The notes under the pieces: model-generated
Databases searched by the model: none
Seen by the model: only the letters and a program-made list of their open reading frames with translations
What the model was told of the DNA's origin: nothing
Program-made: the position numbers and the translations under genes
Shown: piece by piece, positions 10,478-18,928 of the stretch
How the letters are laid out: each line of letters starts with the position of its first letter
How positions within the stretch are numbered: the first letter of the stretch is position 1
Origin: Saprospirales bacterium
Lineage (GTDB): Bacteria; Bacteroidota; Bacteroidia; Chitinophagales; Saprospiraceae
NCBI GenBank assembly: GCA_016703765.1
Contig: JADJBL010000020.1
Location: forward strand, 1 to 64,000
DNA length: 64,000 nt
Direction: 5' to 3'

Positions 10478-12874
10478 ATGCTATTACTACCCAAAGATTT
10501 ACTGGAAAAACTCGAATATACGAAGGTCGTCGAACTCCTCGTAAAGGAATGCTACGGCGAAGAGGGGAGGGAAGCTTTGCGGCAGCCCATTTTCGAGACC
10601 AAAATTAAATGGATCGAGGCTCGCCTGCACGAAGTGTCCGAAATGAAGCGGGCGCTCGAGCACAACGACCGACTCCCGATGGGGGAATACGAGCCCATTT
10701 CGGAAGACCTCAAATACCTGGAAATAGAAGACTACGTGCTGCCCATCGAAGGCCTGCAACGGGTGGGAAGGGTTTTGCTCCTGAGCCGCGATATCTTTAT
10801 GTTCTTCCAGGGGGAACGGCAAACGATATACCCCTACCTTTTCGAGCAGGTGCGCCCTTTTCAGTACGAGGCTGGCCTGATCGATGCGATCGAGCGGGTG
10901 CTAGACGAAAGAGGGGAGATACGCCCGGATGCCTCGCCCCAGTTGGCAAAGATCCGATCCTCCATCGGCGCCAAACAGAAGGAGCTCGACAAGCAATTCC
11001 GCTTTCTCGCAAACGAATACCGCAACCGGGGCTGGCTTACCGACAACGTAGAGAGCTTCCGCAACGGCCGCCGGGTGCTGAGCGTGCCGGCGGAGCACAA
11101 GCGCAAGATCCGGGGCATCATCCACGATGAATCCGCTACCGGAAAAACCGCTTTCATCGAACCCGAGCCCATCATCGAGATCAACAACGATATTTTCGAC
11201 CTCCATACGGATGAACGCCGGGAGATTTACCGCATATTGAAAGAGCTCTGCACCACCCTCCGCCCTTTCGGCGAGCAGATCCAAAATTATGCCGCTCTGG
11301 TCGTATTGTTCGACGCCATTCAGGCAAAAGCCCGGCTGGCCATCCAGATGCGGGGGAATATGCCCAAGGTGCTGGACCGCTCGCATTTCCATATCCAGAT
11401 GGGCCTGCACCCGCTTTTATACCTCAAAAACCGCCAACTGGGCAGGGAAACCGTGCCCTTCGACCTGACCCTGAAAGGAAACAACCGCATCCTCATCCTC
11501 AGCGGCCCAAACGCCGGAGGCAAGTCCATTACCATGAAGAGCGTCGGGCTGTTTCAGCTGATGCTGCAGGCCGGACTGCTGCTGCCGATGGACGAGACCT
11601 CCGAAATGGGCATTTTTCACGAAATATGTGCAGATATCGGAGACCAGCAGTCGCTCGAAGACGACCTGAGCACCTACAGCTCCAGGCTCCAGAATATGCG
11701 CAATTTTCTGGAGCACGCCGGGCCCCGAACCCTAGTCGTAATCGACGAATTCGGTTCCGGCACCGACCCCCAGATCGGCGGGGCCATCGCAGAGGCTATT
11801 CTGTACGAATTGAATGAACTGAAATCTTTCGGCATCATCACCACCCACTACTCCAACCTGAAGATCTTCGGATTTAAAACGGAGGGTATCCTCAACGGCT
11901 CCATGCTGTTCGACAAGGAGCAATTGGCGCCTACCTATCAGTTGCGGGTGGGCCGCCCGGGAAGTTCCTACGCCTACGAGATCGCGCAAAAGAGCGGCCT
12001 TTCGAAGAAAGTCCTCAACTACGCCCGCAAAAAGACCGGTAAAAACGAAAAGGCAGTGGACGAACTCCTGATCGACCTGCAAAGGGAAAAGCAGGAGCTG
12101 GAAGAGGAACTGGCCAAAAACAAGGAGCGCGAAAAGCAACTGGAAAAGCTGATCCGGAACTACGAACAATTGCACACCGACCTCGAATTCAAGCGCAAAC
12201 GCCTGCGCCTCGACGAAAAGGAACTCGAACTCTCCAAAGCGGCCAAGGAAAACCGTGCCCTGGACCAATTGATCAAGGAGATTAGACAGGAGAAAAACCT
12301 GGAAAAAGCGATAGAGCGCGTTCAGGAACTCAAGCAGGAGAGCATCCAAATCAGCGAAAAAGTAGAGGAGATCCGGCAGGAGATCTACGAAGAGCCCAAA
12401 TTTGCCCATGCCAAGGAAAAACCCATCCGCGTGGGCGACAGCGTGCGCCTGCGCACAGGTGGCGCCACCGGGAGGGTAGAAGCCCTTCAAAAAAAGCAGG
12501 CCGTCGTCCAGATGGGCGACATGCGCATGACCATCCAGCTACGCGACCTCCTCGTGGTCAAAGATCCCCTGACCGTACCGGATAAACGAAGGGCAAGCGC
12601 CGGCCCGGATCACATCGAAGCGGTCGCCAAGTTTGAGAACAAACTCGACATCCGCGGGATGTACATGGAGGAGGCCCTCAAGAAAGTCGAGGAATTTGTG
12701 GATAAGGCACTGATCTCCAACGCCCACCAGCTCCGTATCCTCCACGGCAAGGGCACGGGTGCACTGAAAAACCTCGTCCGTCAAAAACTCAAGGAATACA
12801 AAGCTGTGCAAAGCGTGTCACACCCGGAAGAGGAGCAAGGAGGAGATGGGGTAACGGTGATAGACCTGGGGTAA
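10478..12874 (+). CDS. mutS2: Endonuclease MutS2
   Basis: MutS2 is a MutS-family ATPase that lacks the mismatch-recognition domain; it binds branched DNA or stalled ribosomes and ends in a nuclease-like Smr domain. Here the core and clamp region come first, then Walker A (SGPNAGGKS, near residue 345), Walker B (TLVVIDEFGSGTDP) and the switch TTHYSNLK. A long charged coiled coil follows (about 520-640), then a small beta barrel (IRVGDSVRLRTGGATGRVE) and the C-terminal Smr domain with LDIRGM and HGKGTGAL. I choose the ATG at 10478; a GTG nine bases upstream is also open. Length, near 798 residues, is typical. Confidence 0.95.
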   Translation: MLLLPKDLLEKLEYTKVVELLVKECYGEEGREALRQPIFETKIKWIEARLHEVSEMKRALEHNDRLPMGEYEPISEDLKYLEIEDYVLPIEGLQRVGRVLLLSRDIFMFFQGERQTIYPYLFEQVRPFQYEAGLIDAIERVLDERGEIRPDASPQLAKIRSSIGAKQKELDKQFRFLANEYRNRGWLTDNVESFRNGRRVLSVPAEHKRKIRGIIHDESATGKTAFIEPEPIIEINNDIFDLHTDERREIYRILKELCTTLRPFGEQIQNYAALVVLFDAIQAKARLAIQMRGNMPKVLDRSHFHIQMGLHPLLYLKNRQLGRETVPFDLTLKGNNRILILSGPNAGGKSITMKSVGLFQLMLQAGLLLPMDETSEMGIFHEICADIGDQQSLEDDLSTYSSRLQNMRNFLEHAGPRTLVVIDEFGSGTDPQIGGAIAEAILYELNELKSFGIITTHYSNLKIFGFKTEGILNGSMLFDKEQLAPTYQLRVGRPGSSYAYEIAQKSGLSKKVLNYARKKTGKNEKAVDELLIDLQREKQELEEELAKNKEREKQLEKLIRNYEQLHTDLEFKRKRLRLDEKELELSKAAKENRALDQLIKEIRQEKNLEKAIERVQELKQESIQISEKVEEIRQEIYEEPKFAHAKEKPIRVGDSVRLRTGGATGRVEALQKKQAVVQMGDMRMTIQLRDLLVVKDPLTVPDKRRASAGPDHIEAVAKFENKLDIRGMYMEEALKKVEEFVDKALISNAHQLRILHGKGTGALKNLVRQKLKEYKAVQSVSHPEEEQGGDGVTVIDLG

Positions 12875-12880
12875 GTAAGA

Positions 12881-12962
12881 GAGTTGAAAAGTTTAAAGTT
12901 GAAAAGTTAAGCTTTTGGCGAGCCAAAAGTTTTTTCAACTTTTCAACTTTTCAACTTTTTCA
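12881..12962. repeat. Word-repeat inverted repeat, family A (TTTTCAAC), between mutS2 and ndk
   Basis: The left arm is GTTGAAAA words (12882-12908) and the right arm TTTTCAAC words (12931-12960). A central hairpin CTTTTGGC-GA-GCCAAAAG lies at 12912-12929. It fills the space between convergent mutS2 and ndk, and the ndk stop (12960-12962) lies at its edge. Probably a two-way transcription terminator, by position. Confidence 0.75.
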
Positions 12963-13379
12963 GAACATTTCCGTCCGTGGAAAATGGAAGACCGCTTCAT
13001 CGGCGGCGTTTTCATCCGAGTCGGAGCCGTGAACGGCGTTTTCTCCTACATTTCTGGCGTACAGGGCGCGGATGGTGCCGGGCTCGGCCTTGGCCGGGTC
13101 GGTAGCGCCGATGAGTTTGCGGAAGTCCTCTACCGCGTTGTCTTTTTCGAGGATGGCGGCTACGACGGGGCCGGAAGACATGAAGTCGACCAATTCGCCG
13201 TAAAACGGGCGTGCCGAGTGCACGGCGTAGAATTCACCTGCTTTTTGCTTCGTAAGTTGGGTCATTTTCATCGCGACGATGCGGAATCCAGCTTTGTTGA
13301 TCATCGCAAGGATCGCGCCCGTATGCCCGGATTGAACGGCGTCGGGCTTGATCATGGTAAAGGTTCTTTTTCCAGCCAT
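12960..13379 (-). CDS. ndk: Nucleoside diphosphate kinase
   Basis: This enzyme balances nucleoside triphosphates by moving the gamma phosphate from ATP to other NDPs through a phospho-histidine. The 139 residues begin [15 protein letters not shown] and carry the active-site signature [12 protein letters not shown], with the catalytic His near residue 117, and the substrate-binding Arg region (GTIRALYA). The ATG at 13379 is chosen because the family starts here; the open frame extends 14 codons upstream without homology, and a promoter -7 box lies at 13419-13426. Convergent with mutS2. Confidence 0.95.
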   Translation of the reverse strand: MAGKRTFTMIKPDAVQSGHTGAILAMINKAGFRIVAMKMTQLTKQKAGEFYAVHSARPFYGELVDFMSSGPVVAAILEKDNAVEDFRKLIGATDPAKAEPGTIRALYARNVGENAVHGSDSDENAADEAVFHFPRTEMF

Positions 13380-13418
13380 GGGAATGTCTTTTTTTGAGTC
13401 GGGTTTAAAATTGCGGTG

Positions 13419-13426
13419 CAAAAGTA
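13419..13426 (-). promoter_or_regulatory. Candidate Bacteroidota -7 box for ndk
   Basis: On the minus strand this reads TACTTTTG, an exact match to the TAnnTTTG -7 element known for Bacteroidota sigma factors. It is about 40 bases upstream of the ndk ATG. I see no clear -33 TTTG at the right distance. Confidence 0.4.
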
Positions 13427-13464
13427 ATGAAGTAACTCAAGTTGCCATAATATCACTATAACAT

Positions 13465-13541
13465 TTTGAAAAGCAGAATGCGCAGCCACAGGCTGCGCAT
13501 TCTGCTTTTCAAAGGAATCCTCCGCCGCCGAAGGCGGCGGA
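13465..13541. repeat. Two triloop hairpins in the ndk/nrnA divergent spacer
   Basis: The first is a perfect 23-bp stem (13465-13487 with 13491-13513, starting TTTGAAAAGCAG) around the loop ACA. Eight bases later comes a 9-bp stem, TCCGCCGCC-GAA-GGCGGCGGA (13521-13541). Both lie between divergently read genes, so neither can be a simple terminator for them. Confidence 0.8.
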
Positions 13542-13593
13542 TAATATTCTTGTTTGGATTAGTGGTTAAATTTTGGGAAATTCGCCCCCGATT

Positions 13594-14587
13594 ATGGCCT
13601 GGATGGAACATTTAGAGGATTTGAAGTCGCTTCTTTCGGTACCGAAAGACATCGTCATCACTACGCACCGGAATCCGGACGGCGACGCCATAGGCGCCTC
13701 CCTTGCCCTGTACCACTACCTCAACCAGTTTGGCCACACCGTAAAAGTGATGGCCCCTTCGGAATATCCCGACTTCCTGTCCTGGATGCCGGGCGCCCAG
13801 GACATCCTGATTTTCGACGTGCACACCGAGAAAGGAACCGAATGGCTCAAACGGGCGGATATTATTTTTGTGCTCGATTACAACGACCTGGAACGCGTGG
13901 ACCGCATGGGGGAAATCATCGCCCCCCTGACCTGCGTGAAGGTCATGATCGACCACCACCTCTATCCCGAGCCTTTGCGGATTACGTCCTTTCCGACACC
14001 AGCGCCAGCTCCACCTGCGAACTGATCTACGATTTTCTCGGCATGCTCGGCCACCTGAACCGCATCGACCTCCGGGTGGGCGATTCGATCTTTACCGGCA
14101 TTCTCACCGATACCGGCTCTTTCAAGTACTCTACCTCCCCCAAGCTATTCCGCATCGTGGCCGATCTGATCGACCGGGGGTGGACGATATCCGGCTTCAG
14201 GACATGATCTTCAACAGCATGGAGGAAAAACACCTCCGGCTCCTGGGGCATTGCCTGTACAACCGCCTGGAGATCCTCGAGGAATTTTACACCGGGATCA
14301 TTACGCTTTCGAAAGAAGATTACGAGAAATACAGCATATCGAGGGGCGACACCGAGGGTATCGTAAATTTCCTCCTTCAGTTGAAAAAAGTAAAATTGGC
14401 GGTTTTTATCCACGAACAGCCCACCATCACCAAGTTATCCCTCCGGTCCAAAGGAGATTTTTCGGTCCAGGAGATCGCCAAACAACATTTTAAAGGAGGC
14501 GGGCATAAAAACGCCTCAGGGCGGTTCCTCTTACGCAGGCCTGAAAGCTACCGTGAAAAAATTCAAATCGCTGCTTCCCGCCTATAA
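13594..14587 (+). CDS. nrnA: DHH-family phosphoesterase (NrnA/oligoribonuclease-PAP phosphatase type), two frameshifts
   Basis: NrnA-type proteins degrade very short RNAs and dephosphorylate 3'-phosphoadenosine 5'-phosphate. The motifs are all present: HRNPDGDAIGAS near residue 28, LDYND, IDHHLYPE (the DHH motif), TDTGSFKYS, and the DHHA1 end FKGGGHKNASG. They are spread over three frames. One base is missing near 13973-13978 (PEP then FADYVLSDTS) and another in the G run at 14172-14178 (LIDRG then VDDIRLQDM). Repairing both gives about 331 residues, normal for the family. Missing bases in or near homopolymers point to assembly error. The start ATG at 13594 is the first in frame. Confidence 0.85.
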
Positions 14588-14637
14588 GAGCCAATTAGAA
14601 AATTCCTGATTCATTAAGTAGTAAAATTTTAATAAAC

Positions 14638-15546
14638 ATGATACGTACCATTTTATTTGCAGCAGTTATCCTGCTTTTTTCGGCGTCTTGTAAGAAATCA
14701 TCCGAGGAGGGTACTACTCCGGGCGGCTTCAAATACATGCACCACGTAAAAACCGAAGGCGCGTTGCCGAAAGCCGGCGACTATGTCTATTTTCAGGTAG
14801 TTATGACCAACGGTGATTCCACTTTGTTCGACAGCTATTCCCAGCCGGATCTCCCGATGGTGGTCATCCCGACCCCTGAAGAGACCGCCGGCCAGCGGCC
14901 TTCCCCCGTATTGGAAGCGCTGATGCTCATGGCGGTTGGCGATAGCCTGACGATCTACTACCCCGTAGACTCTCTTGGCCCCCAGCGCCCCGCCGGTTTT
15001 GAAAACGCCGAATTTGTGGTGTACAACATCGCCATGAAGGAAATCAAAGGCGCCGATGCCTATAAGGAAGCACAATCCGCCGAGAAAAAAGCAGAGGCAG
15101 AAGCGGCAGTGCCCCAGGAGATCCGCGATCAAACCAAATCCCTGATGGATGAGTTCAAGGCCAACACGCTGGGCGACCGACTGGTGACCACCGCCTCCGG
15201 CCTCCAGTATGTCCTGATTCAGGAAGGTACCGGCGCCGTAGCTAAAGCGGGCGAAACGGTAACCGCTCAATACTACGGCTTGCTGATGGACGAAACGGTG
15301 TTCGACTTTTCCTACCCGGGCGAAACTCCTTTCAGCTTCCCCGCAGGTCAGGGACGCGTGATCCCGGGATGGGACGAGGCGTTTACCACCCTCAAGGCAG
15401 GCTCGAAAGCCCTTCTTTTCATCCCCTCCGCACTCGGATATGGGGCTCAGGGCAACGACGTCATTCCCGCCAACTCCGACCTGGTTTTCTTCGTCGAAGT
15501 ACTCGGGGTGACTTCGCAAGAAAAAAGCGCACCAAAAGGTAAGTAA
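14638..15546 (+). CDS. FKBP-type peptidyl-prolyl isomerase lipoprotein, first copy
   Basis: The protein starts MIRTILFAAVILLFSASC, a lipoprotein signal with the lipid-bearing Cys near residue 18. It then has two regions of the FKBP fold. The first (about 30-135) is degenerate. The second (about 190-295) is a standard FKBP domain with VTAQYYGLLMDETVFD, FSFPAGQGRVIPGWDEAF, and ALGYGAQGNDVIPANSDLVFFVEVL. Members act as proline isomerases or chaperones in the periplasm or at the outer membrane; GldI of gliding flavobacteria is a relative. A paralogue follows directly, so this pair looks like a tandem duplication. Confidence 0.85.
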   Translation: MIRTILFAAVILLFSASCKKSSEEGTTPGGFKYMHHVKTEGALPKAGDYVYFQVVMTNGDSTLFDSYSQPDLPMVVIPTPEETAGQRPSPVLEALMLMAVGDSLTIYYPVDSLGPQRPAGFENAEFVVYNIAMKEIKGADAYKEAQSAEKKAEAEAAVPQEIRDQTKSLMDEFKANTLGDRLVTTASGLQYVLIQEGTGAVAKAGETVTAQYYGLLMDETVFDFSYPGETPFSFPAGQGRVIPGWDEAFTTLKAGSKALLFIPSALGYGAQGNDVIPANSDLVFFVEVLGVTSQEKSAPKGK

Positions 15547-15564
15547 TCGTCTTTTCCATAAGGC

Positions 15565-15587
15565 GGCCAAAGCCCCAGGCTTTGGCC
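15565..15587 (+). terminator. Triloop hairpin between the two FKBP genes
   Basis: GGCCAAAGCC (15565-15574) pairs with GGCTTTGGCC (15578-15587) around the loop CCA. A T-rich stretch (CTCTTATTTT) follows. It could terminate or attenuate transcription between the paralogues. Confidence 0.5.
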
Positions 15588-15606
15588 GTCCTCTTATTTT
15601 GTCCTG

Positions 15607-16491
15607 ATGCGGTACCTGATTGTTCTCGCCGGGGGCCTGTTTTTTTTGGCTTCCTGTTCCGGCCCCAAAAAGGTCGTTTCGCAAGCCCAGGCCGTTGAGG
15701 CCCGAACCGCAAGCGGATTTTCCTATGTACACCATATCCGCAACGAGGGCCCCAGGCCCGAAGCAGGGCAGTACGCCATTTTTCACGTGATCATGACCCA
15801 GGGCGACACGGTGCTCTTCGACAGCGATAAGCAGCCGCAGAAGCCCATTGTGCAGATTCCGGAGCAGGGTAAAATACAGCTCAAACCCTCGCCGATCCTC
15901 GAAGGCCTGGCCCTTATGTCCATCGGCGACAGCCTGTCTCTGCAATATCCGGTCGACTCCACGGTGATGACCTACCACCTGGCCCTCAAAAGTATACTGA
16001 ACTCCGATCAGCACAAGCAGGAATTGGTCACCCGTCAGAAAAGCGTCGACAGCGAGGAGCGGGCCGCCCTCCGGAAAAAGGAACACCGTGCCATTCTGGA
16101 TACCCGTTTTCACTGGAAACAATATAAGACCCGCCAGATCGATTACCTGCTGGTCGAGAACCCTTCCGGCCTGAAGTATGTTCCTCTGGAGGAAGGGTCG
16201 GGAAAAAACCCCGAAACGGGCCAATTAGTCAAAGTCCACTATTATGGAATCCTGATGGACGGCGCCGAATTTGCCAATACCTACGACAAGGGTCGCGAAA
16301 TGAGCTTTCAGGTGGGCAAAAACCAAACCGCACCCGGCCTGGAAGAAGCGGCGCTCCAACTCAAAAAAGGAGGAAAGGCCATACTGTTCATCCCCTGGGA
16401 ACTGGGTTACGGGGAGAAGGGGATTAATAACCTGGTGCCTCCTTATTCGGACCTGGTTATCTATTTGGAATTGATGGAATTATTGGAATAA
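15607..16491 (+). CDS. FKBP-type peptidyl-prolyl isomerase lipoprotein, second copy
   Basis: A 294-residue paralogue of the upstream gene. The lipobox is LASC, with Cys near residue 17. The N-terminal half again has the pattern FSYVHHIRNEGPRPEAGQYA and GDTVLFDS seen in the first copy. The C-terminal FKBP domain shows VKVHYYGILMDGAEFANTY, APGLEEAALQLKKGGKAILFIP, and ELGYGEKGINNLVPPYSDLVIYLEL. It is probably co-transcribed with the first copy, subject to the hairpin between them. Substrates are unknown. Confidence 0.85.
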   Translation: MRYLIVLAGGLFFLASCSGPKKVVSQAQAVEARTASGFSYVHHIRNEGPRPEAGQYAIFHVIMTQGDTVLFDSDKQPQKPIVQIPEQGKIQLKPSPILEGLALMSIGDSLSLQYPVDSTVMTYHLALKSILNSDQHKQELVTRQKSVDSEERAALRKKEHRAILDTRFHWKQYKTRQIDYLLVENPSGLKYVPLEEGSGKNPETGQLVKVHYYGILMDGAEFANTYDKGREMSFQVGKNQTAPGLEEAALQLKKGGKAILFIPWELGYGEKGINNLVPPYSDLVIYLELMELLE

Positions 16492-16512
16492 ATACTGCGT
16501 AAACTAAAAAAA

Positions 16513-17607
16513 ATGACAACCGATCAACTCAAAGCGCTAAAAGGCCGTCTGGCAATGTTAAGGAGGTATCTTTGACGTCGCCAACAGGCTGATGATCATC
16601 GAAGAAAAGGAACAACTCTCGCAGGATCCCCGTTTTTGGGACGATCCGAAAAAAGCGGAAGCTATCCTCAAGGAACTGAAAACCCACAAAAACTGGGTCG
16701 AATCCTTCCGGGCAGTCGAAATGCTCGTGGAGGACACCGAGGTATTGCTGGATTTCCAAAAAGAGGGCGCCGCTTCGGAAGAAGAAGTGGAGGCCAAATA
16801 CCAGGAGGCCATGAATGGCGTGGACGAGCTGGAATTCCGCTCAACCCTCCGCAATGAGGAAGACGATTTGAGCGCCATCCTGGAGATCAACGCGGGCGCC
16901 GGTGGCACCGAAGCCTGCGATTGGGCGGGAATGCTCTACCGCATGTACCTCATGTGGGCCGAAAAAAGCGGATACAAAGTAGCGGAACTCAATCGCCAGG
17001 ACGGCGATGTGGCCGGCATTAAATCGGCCGAACTGGAAATAAGCGGCGAGAACGCCTTCGGTATGCTCAAAGGCGAAAACGGCGTTCACCGGCTGGTCCG
17101 GGTGAGCCCTTTCAACTCACAGGGCAAGCGCATGACCTCCTTCGCTTCGGTGTTCGTGCACCCCCTCATCGACGACCGGATCGAAGTGGAGGTCAATCCC
17201 GCCGACCTCGAATGGGATACCTTCCGGTCTTCGGGCGCCGGCGGTCAGCACGTCAACAAAACCGAATCCGCTGTCCGGGTTCGCCACCTTCCCTCGGGTA
17301 TCGTCGTGGAATGTCAGCAGGAGCGTTCCCAACACATGAACCGCGACAAGGCCCTTCAAATGCTCAAATCCAGGCTCTATGAAAAAGAACTGGAGCGAAA
17401 ACGCGAGGAAAAGGACAAGCTGGAAGCCGGTAAAATGAAAACGAGTGGGGCTCCCAAATCCGCAGCTACGTGCTGGACGACCGCCGGGTGAAAGACCACC
17501 GCACGGGCTACCAGACCGGCCAGACCGATGCGGTGCTCAACGGCGATCTCGACGGCTTCCTCAAAGCATTCCTCATGGGGGTGAAGACGACGAGTGGGGA
17601 GGAATGA
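16513..17607 (+). CDS. prfB: Peptide chain release factor 2, programmed +1 frameshift plus a second likely indel
   Basis: RF2 ends translation at UAA and UGA. The ORF starts at the ATG at 16513 and reads 20 codons to CTT TGA at 16570-16575. It then shifts +1 to read GAC, the classic autoregulatory site. AGGAGG just upstream (16561-16566) is the internal Shine-Dalgarno that stimulates the shift. In the main frame the SPF codon-recognition tripeptide (RVSPFNSQG) and the GGQ catalytic motif ([10 protein letters not shown]) are present. Near 17443-17450 one base is missing: the C-terminus resumes in another frame as [30 protein letters not shown] sequence to the TGA at 17605-17607. Since prfB is essential, that second break is almost surely a sequence error. 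Corrected length is about 364. Confidence 0.92.
16561..16576 (+). promoter_or_regulatory. prfB programmed +1 frameshift site
   Basis: AGGAGG TAT CTT TGA C: the internal Shine-Dalgarno, the slippery CTT codon and the in-frame UGA are arranged as in known bacterial prfB genes. When RF2 is scarce the ribosome slips +1 and makes more RF2. Confidence 0.95.
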
Positions 17608-17680
17608 GTTTTTAGTTTTTTTTAGTTTTTAGTTAGAACTGCATTAGCAACTAAAAATTAAAAACTAAGAACTAAAAACT
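17606..17680. repeat. Word-repeat inverted repeat, family B (TTTTTAGTT), between prfB and cutA
   Basis: The left arm consists of AGTTTTTAGTT words (17608-17637) and the right arm of AACTAAAAA words (17649-17680). It lies between convergent genes. The TAG stop of cutA (17672-17674 on the minus strand) is inside the right arm. Confidence 0.75.
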
Positions 17681-17995
17681 CTTTAATTCCCTCACTTCAG
17701 ACTCAATCCATCCATAGTACTCCTCATTCGCCTCGGCTTCGACCTTGACGATACAGGGCACTTCATAGGGATGGATTTTGCGCACCTCTTCCTTTAGCTT
17801 TTCCCACAAGGGCAGGGTCGTTTTTACGATAGAAACCCATTCGCCCTCCTGCTGGATGGCGCCCTGCCACCAATAGGCGCTGGAGATCGGGAAAATGTTG
17901 GCGCAGGCCGCCAGCCTCTTTTCTACCAGGTGATTGCCGATCTCGCGGGCCTTCTCTTCGCTCGGATGGGTGATATAGATGAGGGCAAATCGCAT
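17672..17995 (-). CDS. cutA: Divalent-cation tolerance protein CutA
   Basis: CutA1 proteins are small, very stable trimers linked to copper or other divalent cation tolerance; the molecular role is unclear. The 107 residues show the family pattern: ALIYITHPSEEKAREIGNHLVEKRLAACANIFP, the Trp-rich SAYWWQGAIQQEGEWV, and the conserved HPYEVPCIV near residue 77. Length is typical. It converges on prfB, and its last residues and stop are within a word-repeat element. Confidence 0.92.
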   Translation of the reverse strand: MRFALIYITHPSEEKAREIGNHLVEKRLAACANIFPISSAYWWQGAIQQEGEWVSIVKTTLPLWEKLKEEVRKIHPYEVPCIVKVEAEANEEYYGWIESEVRELKSF

Positions 17996-18103
17996 GATTT
18001 TCTTTTTAAAATTTCATAGATTAGAGGCCGAAAACGAAAAGGCCATCTGAATTCCAAACGATCAATATGGGTATATCGGCTGCTTCAATGGGCGGCCATT
18101 TGC

Positions 18104-18928
18104 GTGCTGCTGGGCCGTGCCTACCAGCATTGGTTTTGGGACGCCCCCTACCGCGCCGTTCTTTGGGATGAGGGCTGGATGCGCCCAATCGTGGAAGGAC
18201 TGTTTGGAATGTCCTGGAAAGACTATGCCGCAAGCGTGCAGGTCGATCGGGCTATACAATGGGGGATGAAAATCCTGGGGAGTTTTCTGGCCCTGGGGGC
18301 CTTGATCGCCGCGTTTCCCTCCCGGTTTCCAAAACGGGTCTGGCAGGTGCTCGTAGCCAATTCCGTGTTGCTGTTTATTCTGGCCTTTCTATACTACAAG
18401 GAGCAAAATTACCAACTCGGTCAGTTCATAGAGTATGCCCTTCAGGTCTGCGCGCCGTATTTTTTCTACAAGCGGCTGGTCAAGGGCGAAATCAATCTCT
18501 CCCGGGAGCGCTTTATCCGTTGGGCCATCGCGGTGACTTTCGCCGGCCATGGCCTGTATGCGGTGGGTTTCTATCCCCGGCCCGGCCATTTTACCACCAT
18601 GGTGATCAACGCCTTTGGCATTCCGCAGGATTGGGCCAATCAATTGCTGTGGACGGCGGGCATCCTGGATTTTCTGGCCGCCGTCTGGATTCTGCTACCT
18701 TTCCCGGGGCGGGCTATTGCCCTGTGGTATTGCGTGATTTGGGGCTTTCTCACCTCCTTTGCCCGTGTCTGGGTAAATTTCTTCCCCGAATTTTGGACCT
18801 CCAGCCTTCACCAGTGGGCTTTTGAGTTTGTCTATCGGGCCCCTCACTTTTTGATTCCCCTGGCCCTGGTGGTCCTGAGTTGGGGCCGAAAACTAAAACT
18901 ACATCGCCAGCACCTCCGCAAGAGTTAG
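18104..18928 (+). CDS. Polytopic membrane protein of unknown function
   Basis: I see about six or seven hydrophobic segments, for example MKILGSFLALGALIAAF, VLVANSVLLFILAFLYY, FIRWAIAVTFAGHGLYAV, LLWTAGILDFLAAVWILLPF and FLIPLALVVLSW. No known domain comes to mind. The GTG at 18104 is the first usual start codon. However, the frame is open and looks coding further up (from about 18068: WVYRLLQWAAICVLLG, which would complete a first membrane helix). The true start may therefore be non-standard or lost to an indel. The last 30 bases overlap pfkA on the other strand. Confidence 0.6.
   Translation: MLLGRAYQHWFWDAPYRAVLWDEGWMRPIVEGLFGMSWKDYAASVQVDRAIQWGMKILGSFLALGALIAAFPSRFPKRVWQVLVANSVLLFILAFLYYKEQNYQLGQFIEYALQVCAPYFFYKRLVKGEINLSRERFIRWAIAVTFAGHGLYAVGFYPRPGHFTTMVINAFGIPQDWANQLLWTAGILDFLAAVWILLPFPGRAIALWYCVIWGFLTSFARVWVNFFPEFWTSSLHQWAFEFVYRAPHFLIPLALVVLSWGRKLKLHRQHLRKS

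Noticed and set aside
14698..16224. 508-codon open frame on the minus strand opposite the two FKBP genes
   Set aside because: It is antisense to two clear lipoprotein genes, with odd composition and no domains; long antisense frames are common in this GC-rich coding sequence.
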